DNA of 64,000 bases, taken from the NCBI RefSeq assembly GCF_009765685.1, contig NZ_LMUY01000070.1, positions 1-64,000 of the forward strand, given 5' to 3'. The stretch is from Acidisphaera sp. L21. GTDB taxonomy: Bacteria; Pseudomonadota; Alphaproteobacteria; Acetobacterales; Acetobacteraceae. Shown in pieces: positions 56,936 through 64,000 of the stretch. The position numbers were made by a program, and so were the translations under genes. The notes below the pieces were generated by a model. It was not told the origin of the DNA and did no database searches. It saw only the letters and a program-made list of their open reading frames with translations. How positions within the stretch are numbered: position 1 is the stretch's first letter; each line of letters opens with the position of its first letter.

Positions 56936-57859
56936 TTACGAGATGAGGAAGGCGGCGCGAGCGACTTCCACCTCGCACATCGCCTCCCGCAGGAGCGCAT
57001 CGGCCTTCGCATAACGGTCAGAGCAGGCGAAGGACACGGTGACCGATACCCGGCCCGTCTCCGCCAGGCTATGTTCCAGGTCCAACCCGGCAACTGCCAG
57101 CCGAATCCGCTCCGCCACCGCCGCAGCGCCGCGTAGATCCGTGGATGGCAGCACGACTCCCAGCATCGCGCCCTCCAGACGGCCAGCGGAGTCGCCGGGG
57201 CGGCATAACGCTCCCTCGACCGCCGTGGCAATCTCGCGCAGCGCCAGGTCGCCAGCGTCGCGACCATAGGTTTCATTGTAGCCACCAAGATCGTCGAAGC
57301 CGATCACGAGGACCGCCGACACAGTCTCCTCACGATGGCCCCGGCGCAGCTCCCGCTCGATCGCGGCGATGAAATGGCCACGATTGGGCAGGCTCGTCAC
57401 CGGGTCCAGCGTCGCACGGCGGCGCAGCAGGTCGTTGGCCTCCACCAACACCGCCTCTTCCTCCTTGCGCATGCTGATGTCGCGCAAGGACAGCACGGCG
57501 CCGACACCATCCGGCAGCAGTCGGGCGCAGGCCTCGATCCACACCCACTCCGTATCGACGGTGTAGAAGCGGAAAGCGGTGGGGACGCCGGGCTCACCCA
57601 CCGCCAACTGCGTCAGCAGATCATCGAGAAGGTATCGATCGGCGTCGAGTACGAACTCCCGCAGATCGACGCCAACCAGGGTCGTTGCGGCCCGGCCCAA
57701 GACCCGCAGGCTGGCGGCAGAGACCTGACCGCAGAGGCCATCAGGGCGAACGTGGACCATGACGTCGGGACCGAACTCGACCATTTGCCGAAACGCATCT
57801 TGCGGTGCGGATTGATGAACGTAAGACGCGAATGCTGTGGACAAAATGTTCGGCTCCAT
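56936..57859 (-). CDS. PAS-GGDEF protein with degenerate GGDEF motif
   Basis: A 307-residue signalling protein. A PAS-like domain covers about 20-130 (GPDVMVHVRPDG through AVLSLRDISM). A GGDEF-fold domain follows with LDPVTSLPNRGHFIAAIERE intact. The catalytic loop at 227-233 reads RLEGAML instead of R-x-GGDEF, so the Asp/Glu metal and catalytic residues are lost. It should not make cyclic-di-GMP and may act as a sensor or GTP-binding partner. It is 69 bases downstream of the HIT gene, across an AT-rich gap. Confidence 0.88.
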   Translation of the reverse strand: MEPNILSTAFASYVHQSAPQDAFRQMVEFGPDVMVHVRPDGLCGQVSAASLRVLGRAATTLVGVDLREFVLDADRYLLDDLLTQLAVGEPGVPTAFRFYTVDTEWVWIEACARLLPDGVGAVLSLRDISMRKEEEAVLVEANDLLRRRATLDPVTSLPNRGHFIAAIERELRRGHREETVSAVLVIGFDDLGGYNETYGRDAGDLALREIATAVEGALCRPGDSAGRLEGAMLGVVLPSTDLRGAAAVAERIRLAVAGLDLEHSLAETGRVSVTVSFACSDRYAKADALLREAMCEVEVARAAFLIS

Positions 57860-57927
57860 GCTGGCCCAACCGGGCTAGCGTAGGATCCTTTAAAGAATAG
57901 AATGAAAAGTTATCGCGGTCTCATTAT

Positions 57928-58317
57928 TTAGCCGACGCGTGGATTTACCATTCTACCGGACAGTGCCTCACCACCGAAGAGGTGGACGTGGAAGTGCGGA
58001 ACTTCCTGCCCACCATGCGCGCCGATGTTGGCGACGGCACGATACCCGGGCTCTTCCAGGCCCAACTCCCGTGCGACGACACCAACGGCACGGAAGAACC
58101 CAACGATCTCCTCATTGGACGCGCTGGCGGAGAAATCGGCCAGCGACACGTATCTCCCGCGCGGAATCACCAAAACGTGAACCGGTGCTTGTGGAGCGAT
58201 GTCGTGGAAAGCGAATGCCCACCCGTCCTCATACACGAGGCGAGAAGGTATCTCCCCACGCAGGATCTTCGCAAAGATGTTGGCGTCGTCATAGGGACCA
58301 AGTCCACTCACCGGCAT
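57928..58317 (-). CDS. HIT-family nucleotide hydrolase
   Basis: A 129-residue histidine-triad protein. Nucleotide-binding region: FAKILRGEIPSRLVYED, AFHDIAPQAPVHVLVIPRG. The triad is VPHFHVHLFGG near the C-terminus. The family hydrolyses AMP-amides and related nucleotides. I chose ATG at 58317; a longer reading upstream would overlap hisE. It follows hisE by 16 bases. Confidence 0.93.
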   Translation of the reverse strand: MPVSGLGPYDDANIFAKILRGEIPSRLVYEDGWAFAFHDIAPQAPVHVLVIPRGRYVSLADFSASASNEEIVGFFRAVGVVARELGLEEPGYRAVANIGAHGGQEVPHFHVHLFGGEALSGRMVNPRVG

Positions 58318-58333
58318 GATGTTTGGCTCCGAA

Positions 58334-58807
58334 TCAGGGGATCTTACGTGTCGCGAGTCCAAGCGAACGCGGCAGCGCACGCGCGGCCTTTTCCGCGATG
58401 CCGGACACGCCCTCCCGCCGTTCCAACTCTGCCCACACCGCGCCAGGCTTCACCCCGGATGCGACCCACAGCACGAGCAGATGGTAGAGCACGTCGGCAC
58501 TTTCGGACACGACGAGTGCCGGATTACCGGCGACGGCCTCTATAAGGCACTCCACTGCCTCCTCACCGAATTTTTGCGCGACCTTCGCCGTGCCACGCGA
58601 CAGTAGCCGGGCAGAGTGGCTGAGCGCCGGGTCGGCGTTGCGACGATCCAGGATGACGGCCCACAGCCGGTCCAGCACGACCGCGGACGTGTCCGGCGGT
58701 TCGGCGGATGCAACGGCTATCGGTGCGAATTTGACCTTACTTTTGGGCAGCGGCTTGACGGCCATCTTCTTGACGACGGCCTGTGCCTTCGCGGGTTTCT
58801 TCGCCAT
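58334..58807 (-). CDS. hisE: Phosphoribosyl-ATP pyrophosphohydrolase with Lys-rich N-terminus
   Basis: The second histidine-pathway enzyme, 157 residues. The MazG-like helical domain (about 42-150) has [41 protein letters not shown] and [15 protein letters not shown], with the acidic metal ligands. It is preceded by a Lys/Ala-rich extension of about 40 residues ([18 protein letters not shown]) not required for catalysis. It follows hisF by eight bases. Confidence 0.94.
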   Translation of the reverse strand: MAKKPAKAQAVVKKMAVKPLPKSKVKFAPIAVASAEPPDTSAVVLDRLWAVILDRRNADPALSHSARLLSRGTAKVAQKFGEEAVECLIEAVAGNPALVVSESADVLYHLLVLWVASGVKPGAVWAELERREGVSGIAEKAARALPRSLGLATRKIP

Positions 58808-58815
58808 TGCGTTCC

Positions 58816-59586
58816 TTAATTCGGTAAGCGCGCGGGGCGGACTGGCAACCCCGCTGCGCTCAACGTCTGTTTCACCTCTGAGATGCTGAACTTCCCAAAA
58901 TGGAAAACCGACGCGGCCAGCAACCCCGTCGCCCCCGCCTTGGCGCCCTGGATGAAGTGGTCCAGTTCACCGACGCCGCCACTGGCGACCACGGGAATGC
59001 GCACGGCACCGCACACCGCCCGCAGCAGGTCGCCATCGAAGCCCTTGCCCGTGCCATCGCGGTCCATGCTGGTCAGCAGAATCTCTCCAGCGCCCAGGCT
59101 GGCTGCCTGCTGGCACCATTCCACCGCATCCAGCCCTGCCGGGTTGCGGCCGCCATGGGTGAACACCTCCCACTTGCCGGGCCCGCTGGCGCGCGCATCC
59201 ACGGCCACCACGACGCACTGGCTGCCGAACTTTTCCGCGGCTTCCCCAATCAGCGCGGGGCGGACGATCGCGGCGGAGTTCATGCTGCACTTGTCCGCGC
59301 CGGCCAGCAGCAATTTGCGCATATCGCCCGTCGAGCGCACGCCACCGCCGACAGTGAGTGGCAGAAACACGCGCGCGGCAGTGCGGCTGACGACGTCGAA
59401 AATCGTGTCCCGATTCTCGTGGCTGGCGGTGATGTCCAGGAAGGTCAGTTCGTCTGCGCCGGCGGCATCGTAGACCGCGGCCTGCTCCACCGGGTCCCCG
59501 GCGTCGCGAAGCGAGACGAAGTTCACTCCCTTCACAACACGGCCATCTTTGACGTCCAGGCACGGAATGACGCGTAGCTTCAGCAT
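58816..59586 (-). CDS. hisF: Imidazole glycerol phosphate synthase cyclase subunit
   Basis: A TIM-barrel enzyme of 256 residues. It shows [54 protein letters not shown] and [16 protein letters not shown], with the catalytic Asp residues. It uses ammonia from HisH (at 44802) to make imidazole glycerol phosphate. I chose ATG at 59586; upstream reading is a shadow of birA. Confidence 0.96.
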   Translation of the reverse strand: MLKLRVIPCLDVKDGRVVKGVNFVSLRDAGDPVEQAAVYDAAGADELTFLDITASHENRDTIFDVVSRTAARVFLPLTVGGGVRSTGDMRKLLLAGADKCSMNSAAIVRPALIGEAAEKFGSQCVVVAVDARASGPGKWEVFTHGGRNPAGLDAVEWCQQAASLGAGEILLTSMDRDGTGKGFDGDLLRAVCGAVRIPVVASGGVGELDHFIQGAKAGATGLLAASVFHFGKFSISEVKQTLSAAGLPVRPARLPN

Positions 59587-59633
59587 GAAACCGTTCTGGT
59601 CACGTTGGACCGAGTCACGCAAGCATCCCCGCG

Positions 59634-60338
59634 CTATAGCAGGACATCGCCAGCCACAAGGGTGCGCCGGCCAGTGCCGGTTTCCAGTTGCAGGCTGCCA
59701 TCCTCGCCCAGCCCGGCGAATGACCCGGTGACGATCCCGGTTTCCAGCCGCACCCGCAGCGTGGCACCCAGCACCGGGCCGCGCTCGCGCCACCGGGCCA
59801 GTACAGCCGCGAACCCGCTCGCCTGCCACACCGCCCAACCGGCGTGCAGCCGCGCCAGCAAGGCGGTGAGCACGTCCTCCGGCTCGGCCGGGCTGTCGAG
59901 CGCACGCAGGCTGGTCACCGGATAGGGCATGCCCTCGGGCTGCAGCGCCACATTCACGCCGATGCCGGCCAGCACCGCGCCATCTGGCAGGCGTTCCAGC
60001 AGAATCCCCGCCAGCTTTGCCCCGTTGCGCAGCACGTCGTTCGGCCATTTCAGCCTCGTGCCGGGGCCGGCCAGCCCATCCACCGCCTCGGCTAAAGCAA
60101 GGGCACAGACGAAACCGAGTTCCGGCGCGTGCCGGGCATCACCGCCAGGCCGCAATATGATCGTAACGTAGAGATTGCCTGCCGGACTGAGCCATTGCCT
60201 GCCGCTTCGGCCGCGACCGCCGGTTTGAATGCGGGCCGACACTGCCGTGCCGTGGAGCGCGCCGGCCTCGGCCAGGGTTCGCGCCGCGTCCATGGTGGAG
60301 CCGACTTCTGCCAGCCGGTGGATCAGCGCTTCAGCCAT
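59634..60338 (-). CDS. birA: Biotin-[acetyl-CoA-carboxylase] ligase, monofunctional BirA
   Basis: A 234-residue biotin ligase without the N-terminal DNA-binding domain, so it does not double as the biotin repressor. It shows [12 protein letters not shown], the biotin-AMP loop [42 protein letters not shown] and GIGVNVAL. It would biotinylate MccA (37508) and AccB. The ATG at 60338 overlaps the end of zur by eight bases; a GTG at 60347 is also possible. Confidence 0.92.
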   Translation of the reverse strand: MAEALIHRLAEVGSTMDAARTLAEAGALHGTAVSARIQTGGRGRSGRQWLSPAGNLYVTIILRPGGDARHAPELGFVCALALAEAVDGLAGPGTRLKWPNDVLRNGAKLAGILLERLPDGAVLAGIGVNVALQPEGMPYPVTSLRALDSPAEPEDVLTALLARLHAGWAVWQASGFAAVLARWRERGPVLGATLRVRLETGIVTGSFAGLGEDGSLQLETGTGRRTLVAGDVLL

Positions 60339-60807
60339 GGTCGGCACAGGCGCCGCAGACTCCCTCCGCCTCGACGGTGGAACCGTGGATCACGAAGCCA
60401 CTGCCGGTGGCTGCCTGTTCCAGCGACTTGCCGATCTTGGCGTCGTTCAATTCCTCCACCCGCCCGCAACGGGTGCAAATCAGGAATTGAACCGTGTGGT
60501 GATGATGGTCGTGCTGCTCGATGCCGTGAACGCAGCCGACGAAGGCGGCCAGCCGCTCCACCTTGTGGATGAGCCCCTGCTCCAACAGGAAGTCCAATGC
60601 GCGATAGATAGTGGGCGGCGCCGCACCCTTATGATGCGGCCGAAGCTGGTCCAGCATATCATAGGCGCCGGCCGGTTTTGGCGCGTCCAGCACCAGGCCG
60701 AGCACATGACGACGCAGCCCGGTCAGCCGCGCCCCACGGTCCACGCAGATTGCCTCTGCTTGCGCGAGAAGGCCGCTCGTTCGGGGGCTGAAGGTGACGG
60801 AGTCCAC
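60331..60807 (-). CDS. zur: Fur-family zinc uptake regulator Zur
   Basis: A 158-residue Fur-family repressor. The winged helix covers about 15-85 (RRHVLGLVLDAPKPAGAYDMLDQL, PPTIYRALDFLLEQGLIHKVE). The structural zinc Cys pairs are CTRC (111-114) and CGAC (151-154); a His-rich segment, QHDHHHH (98-104), is part of the sensing region. Assignment to Zur over Fur rests on the Cys pattern, the VCGAC end, and a matching palindrome at 60841-60853. Its start is 33 bases from that site, suggesting autoregulation. Confidence 0.88.
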   Translation of the reverse strand: MDSVTFSPRTSGLLAQAEAICVDRGARLTGLRRHVLGLVLDAPKPAGAYDMLDQLRPHHKGAAPPTIYRALDFLLEQGLIHKVERLAAFVGCVHGIEQHDHHHHTVQFLICTRCGRVEELNDAKIGKSLEQAATGSGFVIHGSTVEAEGVCGACADHG

Positions 60808-60840
60808 GGACGCTCCTTAGCGCGACATCTTGGCGCGATA

Positions 60841-60853
60841 GTTATAGTATAAC
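60841..60853. promoter_or_regulatory. Candidate Zur box (GTTATA-G-TATAAC)
   Basis: A perfect 13-base palindrome in the gap between zur and the radical SAM gene. It agrees with the core of known Zur boxes, which carry GTTATA/TATAAC half-sites. Its position suits repression of zur and possibly of the divergent gene. The surrounding AT content is unusual for this GC-rich DNA. Confidence 0.7.
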
Positions 60854-60944
60854 CCGGGTGCGGCCGCTTTCAAGTTCTCATTTCGTTCTTGACGTCTTCA
60901 GGTCTACGGGACAATGTTCATCCGAACAGACGGGGAACGTTGCC

Positions 60945-62087
60945 ATGCTTGCGAAGACCCTGCCAACCAATCCAGACCTGAGCGGTGTCGAGCCAATTGT
61001 CATGCCGTCGCTTGCCCGGCATGGCCGAGGGGCGACCGTGAACCCGGGCGTCCGTTACGACCGGCTGCAGGGCGAGGCGTTCGATGACGGCTGGAACACG
61101 CTTGATGATACGTTCGCGGAACTGCCGCCTTTGCCGACCACGCTCATCAAGGACTCCAGCCGCTCCGTCATCAGTTGGAACACCAGCCCGGATGTCGGGT
61201 TTGACCGTGCCGTGAACCCCTATCGTGGCTGCGAGCATGGTTGCGTCTACTGCTACGCGCGGCCTAGCCATGCTTATCTCGGCTACTCGCCCGGCCTGGA
61301 TTTCGAAACCAAGCTCATCTTCAAGCCCGACGTGGCCGAGCAGTTGGAACGGGAATTGCGGAAGCCCGGCTACGTGGCGCGCCCCCTCGCCCTCGGCTCC
61401 AACACCGACCCCTACCAGCCGGTGGAGCGCACGCTGAAGCTGACGCGTGCGGTGCTGGAAGTGCTGGAGCGGTTTGGCCATCCGCTGTCGATCGTCACCA
61501 AGTCGGCTGGCGTAGTACGCGACATCGACATCTTGCAACGCATGGCCAAGCGCGGGCTGGTTCGGGTGTGGCTGTCCGTCACCACGCTGGATGCCTCGCT
61601 GGCACGCAAGATGGAGCCGCGTGCCGCCACCCCTGCCCGGCGGCTGGCTGCGGTGACCGCGCTGGCGGAGGCTGGGATCCCTGCCGGGGTGCTGGCCGCA
61701 CCGATGATCCCGGGACTGAACGACGCGGAGTTGGAGCGCATCGTGGCGGCCGCGAAACAGGCCGGCGCCAATGCCGCAAGCTACGTCCTGCTGCGCCTGC
61801 CGCTGGAATTGCGTCAGATGTTCGAGGCGTGGCTGACCCAGCATTTCCCCGATCGCGCCCGGCACGTGCTGAGCCTGATCCGCGAGACACGGGGCGGCGC
61901 GCTGAACGACGCGAAATTCCACAGCCGTTTCGGCGGCACCGGCGTATACGCGGAGCTACTGGCCCGGCGGTTCACCCGCGCTGCCCGCCAACACGGGTTG
62001 AACGAACGCCAACAACTCGACTGCTCCCAGTTCGCGCCACCGCCGGGCACCGGCAGCTTCGCGCAGTCGCAATTGTCGCTGTTCTGA
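60945..62087 (+). CDS. Radical SAM protein, SplB-like (PA0069 family)
   Basis: A 380-residue radical SAM protein. It binds a [4Fe-4S] cluster through CEHGCVYC (Cys96, Cys100, Cys103) followed by [10 protein letters not shown]. The downstream part has [21 protein letters not shown] and [19 protein letters not shown]. The family resembles spore photoproduct lyase, but its reaction is not established. I chose ATG at 60945; an in-frame codon at 60858 would overlap the regulatory gap. It is divergent from zur and may share its box. Confidence 0.9.
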   Translation: MLAKTLPTNPDLSGVEPIVMPSLARHGRGATVNPGVRYDRLQGEAFDDGWNTLDDTFAELPPLPTTLIKDSSRSVISWNTSPDVGFDRAVNPYRGCEHGCVYCYARPSHAYLGYSPGLDFETKLIFKPDVAEQLERELRKPGYVARPLALGSNTDPYQPVERTLKLTRAVLEVLERFGHPLSIVTKSAGVVRDIDILQRMAKRGLVRVWLSVTTLDASLARKMEPRAATPARRLAAVTALAEAGIPAGVLAAPMIPGLNDAELERIVAAAKQAGANAASYVLLRLPLELRQMFEAWLTQHFPDRARHVLSLIRETRGGALNDAKFHSRFGGTGVYAELLARRFTRAARQHGLNERQQLDCSQFAPPPGTGSFAQSQLSLF

Positions 62088-62139
62088 GGCGATAGTGCAG
62101 GCTTCCAAACGACTCCGCCGGGCTGCTATTGCGGCGGTC

Positions 62140-62772
62140 ATGCCGGACTACCTGATCGAGAGCGAACATAGCGGCCGGGTTGCCGGCGTTGACGAGGTCG
62201 GGCGCGGGCCGCTCGCCGGGCCCGTTGTCGCCGCGGCTGTCGTGTTCCCCAACGGCCTGCCGAACGGCCTTGCTGAGTTGCTGGATGATTCCAAGAAGCT
62301 GACGGTGGAGCAGCGCAACAGGGCCTATGTGGCCCTGCTCGCGTGCGGAAGCGCGGAAATCGGGGTCGGCGCGGCATCGGTGGCGGAGATTTCGCGGATC
62401 AACATCCTCCAGGCCTCGATGCTGGCGATGTGCCGGGCTGTAGGGCGGCTGCCGGTATTGCCCGACATGGTACTGGTGGATGGCAACAAGGCGCCGCTAC
62501 TGCCCTGCCCGGTGCGCTGCGTCATTGGCGGGGACGCGCTGTGCTTGTCGATCGCCGCTGCCTCCATCGTGGCCAAGGTCGTGCGGGACCGGGCCATGGC
62601 ACGGCTGTCGATCCGCCTGCCGCTATATGGTTGGCACGCCAATGCTGGGTACGGCACGGCTGCGCACCGGGCCGCTATCGCGCTGCACGGCATATCCCGC
62701 CATCACCGGCCCACATTTGGTGCCGTTCGGTTACACCTCGCAGCCGCGGAGCTTGCTGCCGGCGACGACTGA
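62140..62772 (+). CDS. rnhB: Ribonuclease HII
   Basis: Removes ribonucleotides from DNA and RNA-DNA hybrids. The 210-residue protein has [22 protein letters not shown] with the catalytic Asp and Glu, [24 protein letters not shown] and [13 protein letters not shown] chose the ATG at 62140; a GTG at 62095, preceded by GAGG, would add 15 basic residues and is plausible. It precedes ccrM by about 70 bases. Confidence 0.93.
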   Translation: MPDYLIESEHSGRVAGVDEVGRGPLAGPVVAAAVVFPNGLPNGLAELLDDSKKLTVEQRNRAYVALLACGSAEIGVGAASVAEISRINILQASMLAMCRAVGRLPVLPDMVLVDGNKAPLLPCPVRCVIGGDALCLSIAAASIVAKVVRDRAMARLSIRLPLYGWHANAGYGTAAHRAAIALHGISRHHRPTFGAVRLHLAAAELAAGDD

Positions 62773-62843
62773 AGGTGCGGCGATTGACGCGGCTTCCGCG
62801 GCTTCGCCACATTGCCCGCGCAACTCCGAAAGGTGTCGAACGC

Positions 62844-63914
62844 GTGGAAGTCGTCCGCGAACTGCCGCTGGATCAGGTTCTGCTGGGTGACTGCGTGCGC
62901 ATGATGGGCATGCTGCCACCGGCATCGGTGCACTGCATCTTCGCGGATCCCCCGTATAACCTGCAATTGCGGGGAGAGTTGCGTCGCCCGAATGACAGCC
63001 TCGTCGACGGCGTCGATGATGACTGGGATCAGTTCACCGACTTTGCCGCCTACGATGCATTCACCCGCGCTTGGTTGGAGGAATGCCGCCGGCTGCTGCG
63101 CAAGGATGGCACGATTTGGGTGATCGGCGCCTACCACAACATCTTCCGCGTCGGCGCCATTTTGCAGGATCTGGGATTCTGGATCCTAAATGACGTGGTA
63201 TGGCGAAAATCCAACCCGATGCCCAATTTCCGCGGCCGGCGCTTCACCAACGCGCATGAAACCATGATCTGGGCGGCGCGTGGCCAGGATAGCCGATACA
63301 AATTCAACTACCACGCCATGAAATCGCTGAATGACGACCTACAAATGCGCAGCGATTGGCTGCTGCCGCTGTGCACCGGGCCGGAGCGACTGCGTAACCA
63401 GCACGGGCTGAAACTGCACCCGACCCAGAAGCCGGAGGCGCTGCTGCACCGGGTGCTGCTCGCCTCCACAGCGCCGGATGACATCGTGCTGGACCCGTTT
63501 CTCGGCACCGGCACCACCGCGGCCGTCGCTAAGCGATTGGGCCGCCACTTCATCGGGATCGAGCGGCATCCCGCTTATGCGGAGGCCGCGATCGGCCGGG
63601 TTCGCGCCGAAAAGCCGCTGCCGCTCGCTGGGCTCGCGACCAGCCCGTCCCGTCGGGATGCGCCACGTATTCCATTCGGCAGCTTCGTTGAGTCGGGCGA
63701 GTTGACCGCCGGGACCGAGTTACGGGACCGGACGCGCAAAGTGCGGGCGACTGTCTCGGCGGATGGTTCCATCATCAGCGGTGCGCATCAGGGCTCGATC
63801 CACAAGGTGGGCGCCGCCGTGCAGAACGCGCCGTCCTGCAACGGATGGACGTTCTGGTATTTCGAAAAAGACGGTGCCTGGCTGCCGCTGGACTCGCTTC
63901 GGCAGCCAGCCTAA
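62844..63914 (+). CDS. ccrM: CcrM-type GANTC DNA adenine methyltransferase
   Basis: A beta-class N6-adenine methyltransferase of 356 residues, close to the Caulobacter CcrM length. The catalytic motif is FADPPYNLQL (DPPY at 35-38) and the SAM motif is LDPFLGTGTTAAV (217-225). A C-terminal RAMA-type domain from about 265 ends in GWTFWYFEKDGAWLPLDSLR. CcrM marks GANTC sites and couples replication to cell-cycle transcription in alphaproteobacteria. I chose GTG at 62844 (GTG-EVVRELPLDQVLLGDC), which has AAAGG upstream; an upstream GTG at 62775 is possible. Confidence 0.93.
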   Translation: MEVVRELPLDQVLLGDCVRMMGMLPPASVHCIFADPPYNLQLRGELRRPNDSLVDGVDDDWDQFTDFAAYDAFTRAWLEECRRLLRKDGTIWVIGAYHNIFRVGAILQDLGFWILNDVVWRKSNPMPNFRGRRFTNAHETMIWAARGQDSRYKFNYHAMKSLNDDLQMRSDWLLPLCTGPERLRNQHGLKLHPTQKPEALLHRVLLASTAPDDIVLDPFLGTGTTAAVAKRLGRHFIGIERHPAYAEAAIGRVRAEKPLPLAGLATSPSRRDAPRIPFGSFVESGELTAGTELRDRTRKVRATVSADGSIISGAHQGSIHKVGAAVQNAPSCNGWTFWYFEKDGAWLPLDSLRQPA

Positions 63915-63920
63915 CCACCG

Positions 63921-64000
63921 CTAGATCATCATTCCGGCCAAGTCGCCGGGCTGCTTCACCTCGATCTCGACGAAGGCAATCGGGTGGGATGAGCCGTTCA
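63921..64000 (-). CDS. C-terminal end of an unidentified gene (5' part outside window)
   Basis: Only the last 26 codons are visible. The minus strand reads NGSSHPIAFVEIEVKQPGDL, then AGMMI and a TAG. This is too short to assign a family. It is convergent with ccrM, six bases away. Confidence 0.5.
   Translation of the reverse strand, partial: NGSSHPIAFVEIEVKQPGDLAGMMI

Overview
The window is GC-rich, densely packed, single-chromosome-type DNA from an alphaproteobacterium, most likely a member of the Acetobacteraceae or a related Rhodospirillales lineage. That placement is an inference. It rests on a CcrM-type GANTC methyltransferase, a RibBX-type riboflavin enzyme, the nrdR-ribD-ribE-ribBX-ribH-nusB-thiL gene order, a Zur regulator with an alphaproteobacterial-style box, and a hisB-DUF2628-hisH-GNAT-hisA arrangement. 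I see no phage, IS element, CRISPR array, rRNA or tRNA. No gene-free stretch exceeds about 240 bases.

Layout. 1-1834 (minus): a hydantoin/ureide pair, N-carbamoyl amino-acid amidohydrolase (cut by the left edge) and a dihydropyrimidinase/allantoinase-like enzyme. 1900-11340 (minus): a compact Tad/Flp pilus locus (SLT transglycosylase, flp, cpaA, cpaB, cpaC, a very short cpaD, cpaE/tadZ, cpaF/tadA, tadB, tadC, tadD) without any tadE/F/G pseudopilin gene. 11422-13144 (minus): 3-hydroxyisobutyryl-CoA hydrolase and a YqjD/YqjE-like membrane pair. 13318-16272 (plus): a PotD-like binding protein overlapping a STAS-MlaE permease, then a GST. 16269-22778 (minus): cofactor and one-carbon genes thiL, nusB, ribH, ribBX, ribE, ribD, nrdR, glyA. 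22836-26923: a secreted dienelactone-hydrolase-like protein, hemB (plus), tsf and rpsB, and a tiny secreted protein. 26927-37437 (minus): dnaE and a complete oligopeptide-type ABC transporter with two tandem binding proteins.

37508-42269 (minus): leucine degradation (mccA, mccB, ivd). 42309-46383 (minus): histidine genes hisA, hisH, hisB interleaved with a PcaD-PcaC fusion, a GNAT acetyltransferase and a DUF2628 membrane protein. 46497-49534 (plus): an orphan conserved protein and an incomplete oligopeptide ABC transporter whose permease gene is frameshifted. 49663-54677 (plus): asd, an SMR exporter and sdhCDAB. 54749-56918 (plus): a CX5R phosphatase, a cysteine-rich zinc-ribbon-like protein and a DUF1186/SEC-C protein. 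56936-60807 (minus): a degenerate PAS-GGDEF protein, HIT hydrolase, hisE, hisF, birA and zur. 60945-63914 (plus): an SplB-like radical SAM protein, rnhB and ccrM. A partial gene runs off the right edge.

Most of the window is housekeeping and catabolism. The signals most worth a second look are a long hairpin that buries the ribosome binding site of the hydantoinase gene, a structured rpsB leader, a palindromic Zur box beside zur, the frameshifted and incomplete ABC transporter, the STAS-MlaE permease paired with a binding protein instead of MlaF/MlaD, the reduced Tad locus, and the small phosphatase/zinc-ribbon/SEC-C cluster. I do not see a large undescribed multi-gene system, and I say so rather than force one.
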